Positions 36,391 to 47,470 of a stretch of 64,000 nt of DNA are shown here, in pieces. The notes beneath the pieces are model-generated. The model was not told where the DNA came from and ran no database searches. It saw nothing but the letters and a program-made list of their open reading frames with translations. Made by a program: the position numbers and the translations under genes. The stretch spans positions 33,544,852 to 33,608,851 of the forward strand of contig OZ010800.1 of assembly GCA_963932465.1 (NCBI GenBank), in the 5' to 3' direction. The DNA comes from Maratus speciosus (lineage: Eukaryota > Arthropoda > Arachnida > Araneae > Salticidae). Within the stretch, counting starts at the first letter, position 1. Each line of letters opens with the position of its first letter.

Positions 36391-36988
36391 TATATATATA
36401 TATATATTGAAGCAAACATTATTGTTTCCGCTATTTATACAGTTGGCAACAGTTTAAATTAATATCACTTTTTAAAATCTGTAAAAAATATGTCTAGAAA
36501 TGCTGAAAATTTGAATTTAAAATAGAAATAAAACCTCAAAAAATTAGCCAAATTAAAAAAAGAAATACAGTCTGCACACCGGGAACTTCAAACGTTTAAA
36601 ATGATTTAAAAATGATTAAATTCCCATGAACAGTTTTTGCTCCTATAGAACTTTTTTAGTGGAACGATTTTGTCCAACTTTAGCATTAAATATCTCCTAA
36701 AATAATTCTTCGATTTGAAAACTGTCGGCATCAGCGTGTTTATCAAACATTTCTGTATAATACTACCAATTTTCATATTTTTGTATGCATTATATTTCTT
36801 AATATTAACGAAGAAAAATCTCCGGTCGCAAAAAATTCAAAACTGGCGGCGGCGGTGACAGCGGTAGTTAATTTTTTTTAGAATAGAGAGATACTTTGTT
36901 TTCGAGGCAATTAAATGAGTGGACTGACATAGGCTCCTCTCTGATTGGTTGTCAAGGAATAACCAATTGATTGAGTCCTGCGAGGTTA

Positions 36989-37346
36989 CACTGTAAAAAA
37001 AAAAAAAAAAAAAAACGACATTTTTACGGTACAATGTACTGTTCATCTCGGGCACACACTCGATCACAGTGAATGTGCTGTATCTTTCTTTGGTTTCCTG
37101 ACTATATAAACATGAAAAATACAGTAGTTGCTTAAAATTGCCAGCACAATGTGCTGGCAATTCGGACACCAGCAGTTTGTGCGGTCGTCCAAATTAAAAA
37201 AAAAAAATTGCCAGCACATTGTTGTGTTAATTTTACGCAACTACTGTATTTTTCATGTTTACATAGTCAGGAAACCAAAGAAAGATACAGCACATTCACT
37301 GTGATCGAGTTTGTGCTGGCAAATTTGCAGTGGTTTCTTTACAGTG
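36989..37346. mobile_element. TA-flanked foldback MITE, 358 bp
   Basis: CACTGTAAA ends are inverted and flanked by TA (36987-36988 and 37347-37348). The arms are inverted copies for about 140 bases, including GATACAGCACATTCACTG at 37287-37304 and its complement near 37065-37085. The centre contains a palindrome with 13-base arms around one base at 37136-37162. Non-coding. Confidence 0.8.
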
Positions 37347-37429
37347 TACGCAGTTATGCAAATGATTAATACGTTTCTTATTTCGAATGGAGTTCTTTTC
37401 CTTTCTAATCCCTTTCGAACCCATTTCAA

Positions 37430-37676
37430 GGTTTTGTCAGTCTGCTGAGCTTCACAAAATCGGTCTTCCCTAAACGAAGCAACTTGCCATAATTAGTTTC
37501 CCCACCATTATTATTTGAGCTTAAGGGTACTTCAATTTTTTCTCTTCTCATTGTCACAAACTCATCAAGCGACACTGCTGGGACACACTTTCTCCCTTTT
37601 GTTGGTTTTCCGTTACTGGTGGGGTTTGGCGGTAACAAATAAATTTCTCTTTCAATACGAATATATTTATTAAAAA

Positions 37677-37716
<40 letters not shown>

Positions 37717-37830
37717 TAGTGAGGAAATAAGTTTCACTTTCGTTTCGACTGCAACTTCAGACAGCGGTGGTTTTGTTTTTCGCTTTTCATTGAATATCTG
37801 CGTATCATCATCTAACAAATAATGATTCAT
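37430..37830 (-). pseudogene. LTR-retrotransposon linker after protease
   Basis: The minus-strand frame reads NHYLLDDDTQIFNEKRK then PPLSEVAVETK, is broken by a poly-A/(TA)n insertion (37672-37719), then resumes with IYLLPPNPTSNGKPTKGRK and a hydrophilic segment. It directly continues the gag-protease relic read from 41.9 to 37.8 kb. No reverse transcriptase follows, because the element is cut by a MITE and the Helitrons. Family-level assignment only. Confidence 0.45.
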
Positions 37831-37839
37831 CGATACTCT

Positions 37840-38085
37840 TTTACTTAAGACTGCGCCTTTAGCTTTTATTTTGCATGCGTAATCTGTTCCAATTCAATAT
37901 TTGACAAGAGTTACTGTCTTAGTTCTTTATTTAAAGGTTGCCTCACGAAAATAATTTTATCGCTTAAATGACCTCGCCTAATTCGGGTTTCTAAAATTAA
38001 ATCTAAGGTCGATCTGGAATCGCGAAGGAGTGTTAACTCCTGCTCGTTTGTTTTAACTTTACTCAAAAAGGGGTAAAAGATTGCC
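37840..38085 (-). pseudogene. Retroviral-type aspartic protease relic
   Basis: The minus strand encodes VKTNEQELTLLRDSRSTLDL and continues openly for about 50 residues. ELTLLRD(T/S)G(S/A)T(L/I)DL is a protease active-site signature in LTR retrotransposons; here the expected glycine of D-S/T-G is arginine, so the site is broken. Stops and frameshifts follow. Position fits between the gag-like segment (38160-38520) and the linker (37430-37830). Confidence 0.55.
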
Positions 38086-38159
38086 GTAACTCGAAATCAC
38101 TACATAATCTGTTCACTATACCTAAATTAGGTTTTCTTTTATTCAATTTGGGAAAAGAA

Positions 38160-38520
38160 TAAGGTAAATGCGTTAAACGTCCTCACTTGGAACACGAAAT
38201 TCCTTTTCTCTTCTGAAAAATCATATTTCACTCTTAACCTCATCTTCATTCCTCCATTTATCTAACGCTTCTGTCTTTTCCGCGTCAAATTTAGGTTTAC
38301 CCACAATTTTGGATTTTTCTACCGGTTTTTCATTGTTGTTAGTTCTAAAAAAATCCTGTCTACTCATCGATATACGAACTGCACAGTAATTATCTAGCCT
38401 TTTTGTGAGTTCTTGCGGAGAGTCCCTAGTATCTATAAAATGTTATGTTATTTCTGGGAATAGTCTCCTCTTAATCTGGATGGTTATCATATCGCGTAAC
38501 TGATTCAATTCGATAACCTT
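38160..38520 (-). pseudogene. gag-like segment, C-terminal half
   Basis: The minus-strand frame contains LNQLRDMITIQIKRRLFPEI, a stop, then DSPQELTKRLDNYCAVRISM and a Lys/Glu-rich tail with another stop. Length, charge and order before the protease fit the gag of a Gypsy-type element. It is separated from its N-terminal half (41613-41913) by younger insertions. Confidence 0.45.
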
Positions 38521-38522
38521 AA

Positions 38523-39735
38523 GGGGACCTTCTACATTAGAAGTTAAAAAATCGATTTTTTTTTGGCTTATATCAGTAGTATTTCATCTTTAGAATATGC
38601 TCCTAAAATCTCAACTCTGAATTCAAACTGTAAGAAGTCGAAATATCTATGCGTAGTGCGCATGCTCCGAGCAGAGCGGCAGGTAAGATTTGCTCCAACA
38701 GTGTATTGGTGGACATACACAAAACGCAAATGAAAGTTTTAATGCCACCGTTTGGCGAATGGCACCAAAACATCTTCATTGCGGCAGAAAAGTTATTGAA
38801 ATTGCAGCTTGGATTGCGGCTGGAATTTTCAATGAAGGATATTTATCAGTGTTACGTGTTATGCCAATCTTAGATATAGTTATTGGGCCCACTAGTCGAG
38901 GCCTGGTCAATACAGTAAACACCAAACGAACATGTAGTCAAAATCGTCGCAGTATGAATCTTACGCCAGCTATCAGGAATTTGAAGAAATAGCAACAAAT
39001 AGCAACAAATGAACTGTACGAGGAAGAAGAGGGTCTTTTATATGGAGCAAAGATAGCAGATTAACCGAACAGTATAGGTAAATAAACGATAATAAGCTTT
39101 TATGAACCGTTTTTCTTGTACGAAAACTTTAAACGCGTTTTTTTCGAAACCACATTTTTTGACACGGTGGGCAAGATTAAAAAAAAAAAAAAAACAAAAA
39201 ACAAAAACTACTCAATGGATCATCTTGATTTTTTAAAATTAAAGCCTTAAATTAAACCTTTGATATGAATTATAGCTTTTACTAAAATTCTTAAAAAAAA
39301 AAGTTATTAAGAAATAAAAACGAATTTTTTTAACAAAACAATTTTTTTTTTTAAATCAGCCATTACATAACTTTTTAAAAATAAATTTATGGGTTCCTTT
39401 AATTTAACTAGAAGCTATACTCACGAAGTTTACGAAAAAAAATTATTTTTGTGTTTCAAATAATTCTACACGACGCTATCATGCCAGACGAAAATTTCCA
39501 AAGCAGTTGAACATATTTGTTTATACCTTAGAGTAGAAGCAACAAAATCTAATAAAAAATTTCTTGCGTATACCTCAAGATATGTACAATAAACTGTTAA
39601 AACTTCAAAAAGATCCATCATGCAGTTTTCTTACAAAAAAAAGAAAAAAAAAAAAAAAAAAAAAAAAGAAAAAAACCATACAAAAGGTTTTTTTTTTTTT
39701 TTTTTTTTTTTGTCTCCTAATATAGAAGGCCTCCT
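38523..39735 (+). mobile_element. Mutator-like/Kolobok-like DNA transposon relic
   Basis: TTAA flanks the element at 38519-38522 and 39736-39739. Inverted ends are GGGGACCTTCTACATTAG and, on the complement of the right, AGGAGGCCTTCTATATTAG, each followed by poly-A-rich sequence. It encodes a transposase fragment at 38690-38990. It is inserted in the gag relic. TTAA targeting favours Kolobok over classic Mutator (9-11 bp duplications). Confidence 0.65.
38690..38992 (+). pseudogene. Mutator-like/Kolobok transposase C-terminal part
   Basis: About 100 residues are readable: CIGGHTQNANESFNATVW, then APKHLHCG, then EIAAWIAAGIFNEG. The pattern CxGxTQNxNESFNxxxW...PK...A...FNxG is a recurrent signature of Mutator-like transposase domains in animal repeats (from memory, not searched). 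The catalytic region upstream is missing, so this is a truncated relic. An overlapping frame at 38649-38873 is a shadow. Confidence 0.6.
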
Positions 39736-39739
39736 TTAA

Positions 39740-40801
39740 TGCCACTTAACTATTCATCAAGGTAGTGCGACATTTCGAAAGCACAGTCTTTACACGATTT
39801 ACCTTCCTGTCTCTGGCAAGTAACAAATTTAATACGGAAATCCTTTGGGCTCAATCGGAATCTTTTAAACAGTTAAAAATGAAGTGTCTAAACTTTATAG
39901 TTCGTTTACAGGGAGAGTCAAAACTATTCGTTTACATTACAGTTTATTTAAAATTATAAATAACAGAATTCGGTTACAGCAGTAATCCGTAGATTTTTTG
40001 ACCTACGAATACATTTGCCAACTCTGTTTTCTTTGATCATGGTCCCAGAGGAACAGAATATTATATATCGGTGATTTTAGCAATAGATGGGCAAAAGAGA
40101 GAAGTGGAAGACAACATTTTAGCCCAGAGAGACGTTATTTCTTTAAAATTTTATGGAACAAATATATAAATAAAAGCAAAAATCATATATTGAATGAATA
40201 TTTATTTAAAAATATTCTTATCAGAAAGTCACTCTAGCGACTTTAGTTTTGTTAGTTTCTATTGTCCATAGTGTTAATATTCGGTACATTTTGTTTAAAG
40301 AAATATGCTTAATATCATACAATTGATTTAAAGTTTTAATGCAATATACAAATCTTTTACCTAATGATCAAGTATAAATTTTGTTCCGAAATCATGATAC
40401 AAGATGGAAAAATAAACACTTTGAAATTAAAATATTTTCGAACAGGGTCAAAAATGCACACTCTTATTTAAATTTATAACTTAAATTTATTTCTACGATA
40501 ATGCTTTAAAATTTTAATACATTGAACTAACTTTAAAAGTGTTGTTCAAGCAAACCTTTGGTTTAGATATAATCCAATTTAAAAGTAAAATAATTATTTT
40601 GAAAAAAAAAAAAATCCGATAGGATTTAGATGTGGAAAAAAATAAAAAGAGAGAGAATAAAGCACTGTGTTTAAGAAATATATTTCGATATTTTAGCGCG
40701 AAAAAAAATTATACAGGTATTGGATACATATCCGTAACTCATAAAAATTCACCAAAAGGCACAAAAAGAATTTTTTTTAATATTAAATATATTTGACATA
40801 A
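39740..40801. other. Gene-free stretch inside retroelement relic
   Basis: No coding was recognised between the Kolobok-like element and the next TIR element. It may include retroelement sequence too decayed to read, or a further insertion. Confidence 0.4.
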
Positions 40802-41613
40802 GGGCGATTCTCAAAAGGTGGGCACTGGACACAAGTCATAACTTTAAGCCTTTCAAACATAACTTTAATTATCATTGACTTTTTTTTACACTGAGTTTTT
40901 AATTCTATTCAGAGACAGAAAATCACATAATTTATTGTAAAAGCTTTGTATAAATATCTTAAAACTTTATTATTTTATGCTAAAGAGGCCAATTTCGGAC
41001 ATTCATAACGTTAACTGCTCCAATGTACCACCAAGAAAAAGAATTTTAACTTATTTCCAGGTGGTTCTAATGGTAAACAACGAATACATAAAGGAAACGG
41101 ATGATTTTTTGATAATTTCCTTAAGAGATGGCAGGCTGATTTATTGCTTTTTTGAAGATAGAAGAACTTTTCTATAAAGAATTTTTCTGTATTTGTTATG
41201 TCCGAAAGTAACGTACGTAACAAAGCATTTGATTTTATTATTATTATTACTGGATAACAAAAAGTTAATTATACATATATATATGTATACAGACACATTT
41301 ACTACATTCTTAGTCTTAAGAATTTTTTAAATACTAAGAGCAACGTCCAAAATCTGTAACGTACGTGCGAAAAAATGTCCAAAATTTGTAACGTACGCAA
41401 CTGCTAATTAAATGCTTTAATCATTAATTTTCCAGAATAGTTGCTGTTTTTTAATGTTTGTGTATAATTTTCTAGGCATACTATTATAAAACATTTATAT
41501 GTTATATTTATAGACAAAATACTATACTATTAAAAAAAATTGGCCTTAAATTTGAAAAATTTAAAAATTACATATAGTTAACGTTTAATGACCCCACTTT
41601 TTGAGAATCTCCC
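40802..41613. mobile_element. 812-bp TIR element
   Basis: Inverted ends are GGGCGATTCTCAAAAGGTGG and, on the complement of the right, GGGAGATTCTCAAAAAGTGG. ATAA precedes the left end (40798-40801) and follows the right end (41614-41617), compatible with a short duplication. Inside, CCAAAAT(C/T)TGTAACGTACG occurs twice (41349 and 41380), with a third partial copy near 41206. No transposase was recognised. Confidence 0.65.
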
Positions 41614-41920
41614 ATAATCAAAATCGCCGGGAAAATCTGAAGGTTCTCTAAGGATAATCTCGGCTATCTCTACTGGCGATAGACCGATTAAACGTGTTTC
41701 TCATTCCGACTTATCAATTTTGAACTTAATTACCGGCCTCTGAAAAAGATTTGAGGAAATGAATATGTCTGATTTCCCATTTTCTAATTTTTGAATAACG
41801 TTCTTCAGAAATATTCTCTGCTCTTCTTCGCTTTCAATGGATGCTAAGCTCATTGCGTCTGCTTCCTGGGATAATCTTAATTTAGATATTATGTGGTCTC
41901 TTTCTTTTTCGTGAGCTGCA
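41613..41920 (-). pseudogene. gag-like segment, N-terminal half
   Basis: The minus-strand frame begins AHEKERDHIISKLRLSQEAD and continues through SIESEEEQRIFLKNVIQKL and a Lys/Ile-rich stretch to one stop. It then resumes with TRLIGLSPVEIAEIILREP. Open for about 100 residues with a single stop. Charged, helical character and position upstream of the other gag and protease pieces support gag of an LTR retrotransposon. No nucleic-acid-binding zinc knuckle was seen. Confidence 0.45.
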
Positions 41921-41954
41921 GTCAGAGACGTAGCTTTAAGGGGAAGGAGCCTCT

Positions 41955-43440
41955 ACCCCTCCCCCAATATGTTCAAGTACTAGAGCGCAACAGAAGGTTT
42001 AAGGGCGCCTTCAGTCGCCCGTAAAAAAAAAAAGGATTTATTAGAATGACAAGTATTTATAAAAGAATTTAACTTTAAATGTAAAATTACAAAGTAAATT
42101 ACTTTTTACATACAAAACTATTCTAAGGCATTTAATTGTAGATCTGTTACTACCAGTATTCCCCCACACCTACCCCGAAAAAAGTGTATATAACCGGAAG
42201 AAAAAAAAATTAAAACATGAATTTTAATATATTGCAGGATAGAAGTTTCTCTTATCTCAGGGTCCTTATCCTATGCAGGATAGAATAACTGTATTTTCTT
42301 CTTATCGTAGTAGTTATTATTCACCCTTGGTTTTAGAAAGAAAGTGGAAAGAACTGAAAGTGACTCTACGGGGTTAGAACTTTTTTTTTTTATCATACCT
42401 AAATTACTAAGAACCCGATAGAACATTCCTCCCATATATTCAAATAGTAGAGCTCCACAAAAGATTTAAAAGCGCCATCATTCACTCACAAAAGACAGAA
42501 TTTAACCCCTTGGGAAAGAGCATCACGTATACGTGCCGCATGAGGTGATCAAAATCCTTCATTATTCCCACCAGTTACTTTTTATTGTAAATTTTACTTT
42601 ATTTAATCAGGTCATTTTCCCGATTAAATTAGGTGAAAATTTCTGTTGTATAAAACCGTTGATAAAAGATTAAGTAAAATACGCTCTTCGTGAAGGGGTT
42701 TGTTTGTGTGTTTTATTGGACACATACATCAGACTTGTGTGCTTGACAACAAGGCCCGCTTATAAGTCATTGTCGATATACAGGGACGAGATAGGACAAT
42801 GAAATTTACAACACAGAGAATTTTTACATACGGGAGCTCCACAAAGAGTGTGCAATGGAGCCAGCGGGAGTCGAACCCGACAAGCCTCCTACGCTCTAAA
42901 GCGATTAGCAGCGTGTGTCTTAACCACTCGGCCGCGGAGGCCCCTCGTGAAGGGGTTAAATGACAACTTCTATACCCCAACAAAAACAAGTTATACATAC
43001 GGAAAAGAAAATCCTGAAAACAGGTATTGTAATCATTTTCGGACCAGTAAGTGTAATTCGCTCTTTAGAAGTACAATAATTTCCTTCTTATCTCAATAAT
43101 TGTTGGTCACCATTGGAAGTTGAAAGAAAGTGGAAAGAAGTGGAAGTGTTTGGTGTGTGTTAGAACGGTTCTCCAATATGTCCAAGTAGTAGGGTGCCAC
43201 ACAAAGTTTCAGGAATAAGAACAAAGAAGAGATTTAAACCCATAAAGAAAATATTTAAATGGTAGTTACAATTGTACAAGCACTTTACTTTAAATGTTAA
43301 ATTACAAAGTACGCTATTTTCAGCATACAACATTTGCATAAAACATTTAGAACTGTTACTACGTCTGTTTTTTAACACAAACAGTTTATATACGCGAAAG
43401 AGATAATTCTGAACATAACAAATGGTTAAAAACACAAAAA
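41955..43440. repeat. About 470-bp tandem repeat, three units
   Basis: Units can be anchored on CCAATATGTTCAAGTACTAG (about 41964), CCCATATATTCAAATAGTAG (about 42430) and CCAATATGTCCAAGTAGTAG (about 43171). Each is followed by a TTTAAATGTTAAATTACAAAGTA-like block or its decayed form. The second unit is longer only because it contains the SINE at 42701-42944. Confidence 0.75.
42701..42944 (-). mobile_element. Full-length tRNA-derived SINE with 13-bp TSD
   Basis: It is flanked by identical 13-base copies TCGTGAAGGGGTT at 42688-42700 and 42945-42957. On the minus strand it starts with a type-II (Ser/Leu-like) tRNA head: A box GGCCGAGTGG (42924-42933), long variable arm, and perfect B box GGTTCGACTCC (42868-42878). 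A non-tRNA body follows, ending in AATAAAACACACAAACAAAC. The acceptor pairs (GGGGCC with GGCTCC) but the anticodon arm is irregular. The exact target duplication implies recent retrotransposition. Confidence 0.85.
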
Positions 43441-43559
43441 ATCTGAAGCTGTGTAATAAAAAAATAGATCTTTGAAAATATTTCTTCTTAATTCATTAAA
43501 GTATATTTCCAAAATTTCCATTATCAATATTCTTAAATGAATAAATAAATAAATAAAAA

Positions 43560-43820
43560 TTATGCCTGTTTCACACGTCCTAGAAACAATTAAGTGAAAA
43601 TCCATCCCGGACCGAGTATGTAAAAAAAATGTATGCCTGAGCCTGGACCCAGTCGACAAAGAAAATTAGGCCCGGGCTAATACACAATGTAATTTCCTAT
43701 GCAGATCCCTACGTTGGGCATGTTAAATTTTTGTACGGTGTTGTCAAACTAGCATCGGATTGTGCAATACATTTACAATCTATTCTTGGCCCAGCCATAT
43801 GTCCATGAAAATTATTCATA
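43560..43820. mobile_element. Fragment of GGCCC-rich hAT-like family
   Basis: It shares landmarks with 30180-30450: GAACAATTAA, a CCGGACC/CCGGCCC block, AATGTATGCCTGA/AATGCAAGCCTGA, TTTCAAACTAGCATCGG and CATTT(A/T)CAAT-type endings. It is a truncated second copy without clear ends. Confidence 0.55.
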
Positions 43821-44180
43821 TTTTGTTGGCTTAGTCTGATGCATTTTAGTTTGGTATAAACCGTGGTATTGCCTTAATGCCGCCACGACACGTGCTGCCT
43901 GCCAAAGAAGAGCACCGCCCAGCGCTCCAAACACCATTGGACCTACTTCTGGTATCAGGTTTTCGGTACGCATGACGTCACTGTGCGTGCTAAGGAGGAT
44001 TCTTCCAACAGAAAATAACCTATTTTCTTATTTAAAATAGAATTTCTGCTAGAAAGATTCGTAATCTTTGTTCAGAGGAGAGCATTTTTCTTGAAAATAA
44101 AGCATTTTTTTTAGAGGAAGTATTTTTTTTAGGAATAAAATAATTTAGAGGGGATTTTTTCTTTCAAATGAAATAACCGT

Positions 44181-44181
<1 letters not shown>

Positions 44182-44217
<36 letters not shown>
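44182..44217 (+). repeat. Poly-T, 36 bases
   Basis: A homopolymer of 36 T lies here. It could be an old retroposon tail on the minus strand or simple slippage. Confidence 0.9.
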
Positions 44218-44578
44218 CTAAGATAGGGAGTTTTTATTGTTTCTTATCTTCAGTCGATCTTTGAATGCGACGGGGACGTGAAGTAAAACATTTATTGTTA
44301 TTTTCTTTGACACCTAGGGCAGTTTGCCCTCACACGAAGCTTTAATTGCATCTCTGAAAGAGATTCCGATCACTTTTCTTAAATACGTGGCAAATACTTC
44401 CTAGCTTTTGATAGTGAAACATCTCTTGGACATGCTTTAAAACAACTAACTCTTTGCATTGATTTGCCTGAAAATGCTCATTTCTTGCGATAATGTAAAA
44501 TATGTAAATTTAATTAATAATTGTGTATATAACAATAGTGCAAAAAATAATTACTAAGCATGTAAAACCTCAAGAAAT

Positions 44579-44830
44579 ATGAAGCAATATGAAAATAACG
44601 AAGTGGGCGAAGAATTTCTATCCTTCCTGTCTTCCGAAAATTGCTATTTTGAAAGACTTAGATATATTGCTGGTTACATTGCAAAAAAAAGTTATAAATT
44701 TGATACAACATTAGGTGAGGCATCTAAACAGTTACCTATAGCAACCATTTCCACCGGATGGATCGAAATATTATCACAAGGTGGACTGATACTGCCTTCA
44801 AATAAGTGGCTGGCAGAGATAAAGAGATTA
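44579..44830 (+). pseudogene. P-element/THAP9-like transposase tail
   Basis: The frame encodes RLRYIAGYIAKKS and, about 35 residues later, WIEILSQGGLILPSNKWLAE. GY(I/V)A(K/R)K followed by LSxGGLxxPSxxxL is the usual C-terminal pattern of P-element/THAP9-type transposases. The frame ends in a run of repeated LFLTP from CCCCTTATTTTTAA-type sequence, so the true end is lost. No catalytic core or THAP domain is seen upstream. Relic, not functional. Confidence 0.6.
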
Positions 44831-44869
44831 ACCCCCCTTTTTTTAACCCCCTTATTTTTAACCCCTTAA

Positions 44870-47470
44870 TTCTCGCTCCCGTCCATATCATGGGCTGAGG
44901 CGTCGTTCGTTATTTCTCGTGCCCGTCATATTTCCGAGCTGGAGATTTAGTGCTGGAAAAAACTTCTGAAACCAACAACATTTAACTGGCATTTCCGTGT
45001 GAAGTCTTTGAATAGTAGCGTTTAGGTTTGGTTTTTTGGCGCTGATTGTGATGTTGGACTTTGTATTGCATGTTTCGAAATATATCAGTCTCAAAAAATT
45101 TTTAATAATACAAATTTAATTTATATTATATTATTTCAAATATTATTTGTAAAAATTTGTTTGATGATGATAAAAGATCTGAGATGTGAAAAATAAAGGT
45201 CTTATTCGCATTAATTTGTAGGGTGTAAAACAAACATTAAAACACAGAATTCTCGCATGATGGCTTTTCCACAAATGTGAATTTGTTCTATAACATCTTT
45301 TTATTCACCTTAAAAAAAAACTAATTGCATATTTTATATAGAAACCTTATAATTATTCAATTTCTGTAATAAAAAAATAGGTACCTTTTTGATGTTTTTT
45401 CCAAATATTAAGCGACCTTTAAGAGGTTAATGAGATTCACGGCAGCTCACTTTCGAAATAATTTAATGTAATTAAAAACGTTTGAAAAAAAGTCCAACTG
45501 GTTTTTCCAAATATACACAAGGACATAAAAACATTTGTGAAAACCAGGACTTTTATTCAATTTAGGCATACTAAATCAGATATATTCATCAGAAATAAAA
45601 AAGAGATACGCTACCAGACAATAAAAAATGTGGAGCAAGTCAACTTCGATTGCATGATAAAACAGTACGAGAAATAGCAAATAAAGGAGCATACATCAAA
45701 ATGCACCCTGTGATGAAATGAAATGCTTGAAATGAAAGCATATTCTGAGGGTAAAAACCTAAGATATATTAGTTTTTTAAAATATTTTATATAATTTTAT
45801 CACCATAAATAAGCATTATTTATCAGCATTACAATATAATTATATATAACTCTTTTGAAGGTATTTATAAAAGTATATTGCTCTGAATTTCAAATTTAAC
45901 TTTTCTATATCGCATAAATCTTTCAGTTTTAAATATTTGGCAATTTAAAAATTAAAATTTCTATTCTTATTTGTATTTTAAATCTTCTTTATAAATACTG
46001 AGGTCTTAATTTTTATTATATTAAACAATATATCAATTTAATATTTAATCACACTAGCTTCATAGAAACTGAATGAAACAATAGTCTCGGTAAAATTAAG
46101 TTTTAAAAAGCTGAAGAGATGTAATTTCAAATTTTAAATATAGCACTTTATTTGGATGTAAAAATTTAGATTGAACATTTAATTCATTTTCACGCAATAA
46201 TTTACCTGAACTTCTTTTAATTATGTACGTATATATTACTAGAAATGTAGCCCGTCAAAAATGACGGAAAATTAGATATAAAGATACAACTCATATGCAA
46301 GAATATGAGTTTTTCTCGCTTTATCAGCAGTGATAGATGAAAATAAGACATTTTAGGAACGAAACACATTTATAAAAAACTATGTACAGTAGAAGACTAC
46401 AAATCCGCACTGTTTTGTTCCAAGTGTTGTGCGGATTTGAGGCTTTTTGCGATCATGTCTATTCAATCTTTGTTTGCATTTAAAAAAAATTCAGATATTG
46501 GACATTTTAGATTGTTAATTCTTAAAAATAAATAAATTACACACTTAAACATATAATTAAGGTAAAAACTATTAAACTATTGTATACGATTTGATGCAAC
46601 GGTATTATACGTGGTTGCTTCACGATCTTGGTTACGACGTTGGTGAAATTCACTGCAACTTGTCATAATCCTAATTCTGTGGGCAGTTATAACAATGAAG
46701 TAACCCGTTTTTAATAAAATTTCTGATACAAGTATTTTTTCTAAAACTTGTGTAAAATTGCCGGCCGTTCTGATGTTATGCCAGTCCTAGGAATAATAAT
46801 TGTAACACTGAAGAGTTTTCATGTTTGCAGAATTTAGAAAAACCTCCCCAAAAGAAAGGCCCTTGTAATTCCACATTGTAATTCCACTAATTTCAAAGTT
46901 TATTCGGGCCCTTATGTTGCTTACTAAAATTTAATGAATACAGTTATTTTGAATATTACAACAGAATTAAACAGTTAAATTTATTTAACTTAAACATGCT
47001 GTTACTTCAAAGTTATTTTTCAGTATTAAGGGAAAATATTATTTACATTTTTCAAACCATGCATTTATATATTTTTTTCGTTATTTAATAACTAAATAAT
47101 AAAAAAATATGCTTTAGTTCTGAGCTCATAAATAAGACAAATTGCAAAATAAAATCTTTGTGAATTCAAACCGTAAACAAACGATAGCGCCACCATTTTA
47201 CCTACTATGACGTCATAATAATATTGTCCATTGATTATTGGAGAACTTACTTTGTGAATGATTACCTTAATAGATTAATATTTTTGTCGTTCATGAAGAA
47301 TGAATCTCTTGTGTTAGGTTTATGGAATGGGATATTAAGCTGTCAACCTAACTGCAACTGAAATTATCCTAGGATATATGTATTTTTAATCGAAATTAAA
47401 AACAATTGATCTTGAAGTAAAAGGTTTTACTTTATATAATTGGTTATTTTTATTAATTATTTATTTAGGT
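44870..47470. other. Gene-free AT-rich stretch
   Basis: No gene was recognised. Near 46240 the text ATGTAGCCCGTCAAAAATGA opens what looks like the head of a repeat similar in style to that at 6770. Elsewhere nothing stands out. Confidence 0.45.

Larger units (their letters stand above)
33159..36891 (-). mobile_element. Outer non-autonomous Helitron (interrupted)
   Basis: On the minus strand it starts TCTCTCTATTCTAAA (at 36891) and ends with a GGGGGC/GCCCCC hairpin plus CTAG (33159). Host bases are A at 33158 and T at 36892, the A^T target expected for Helitrons. A second Helitron occupies 34124-36390; without it this copy is about 1466 bp. There is no Rep/helicase coding. The near-terminal GGC/GCC repeats (36842-36858) are shared with the sister copies. 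Confidence 0.85.

Noticed and set aside
42845..42944. Functional tRNA-Ser/Leu gene
   Set aside because: The anticodon arm is irregular and the sequence is the head of a longer element with a body, a tail and a 13-bp target duplication, so it is a SINE.
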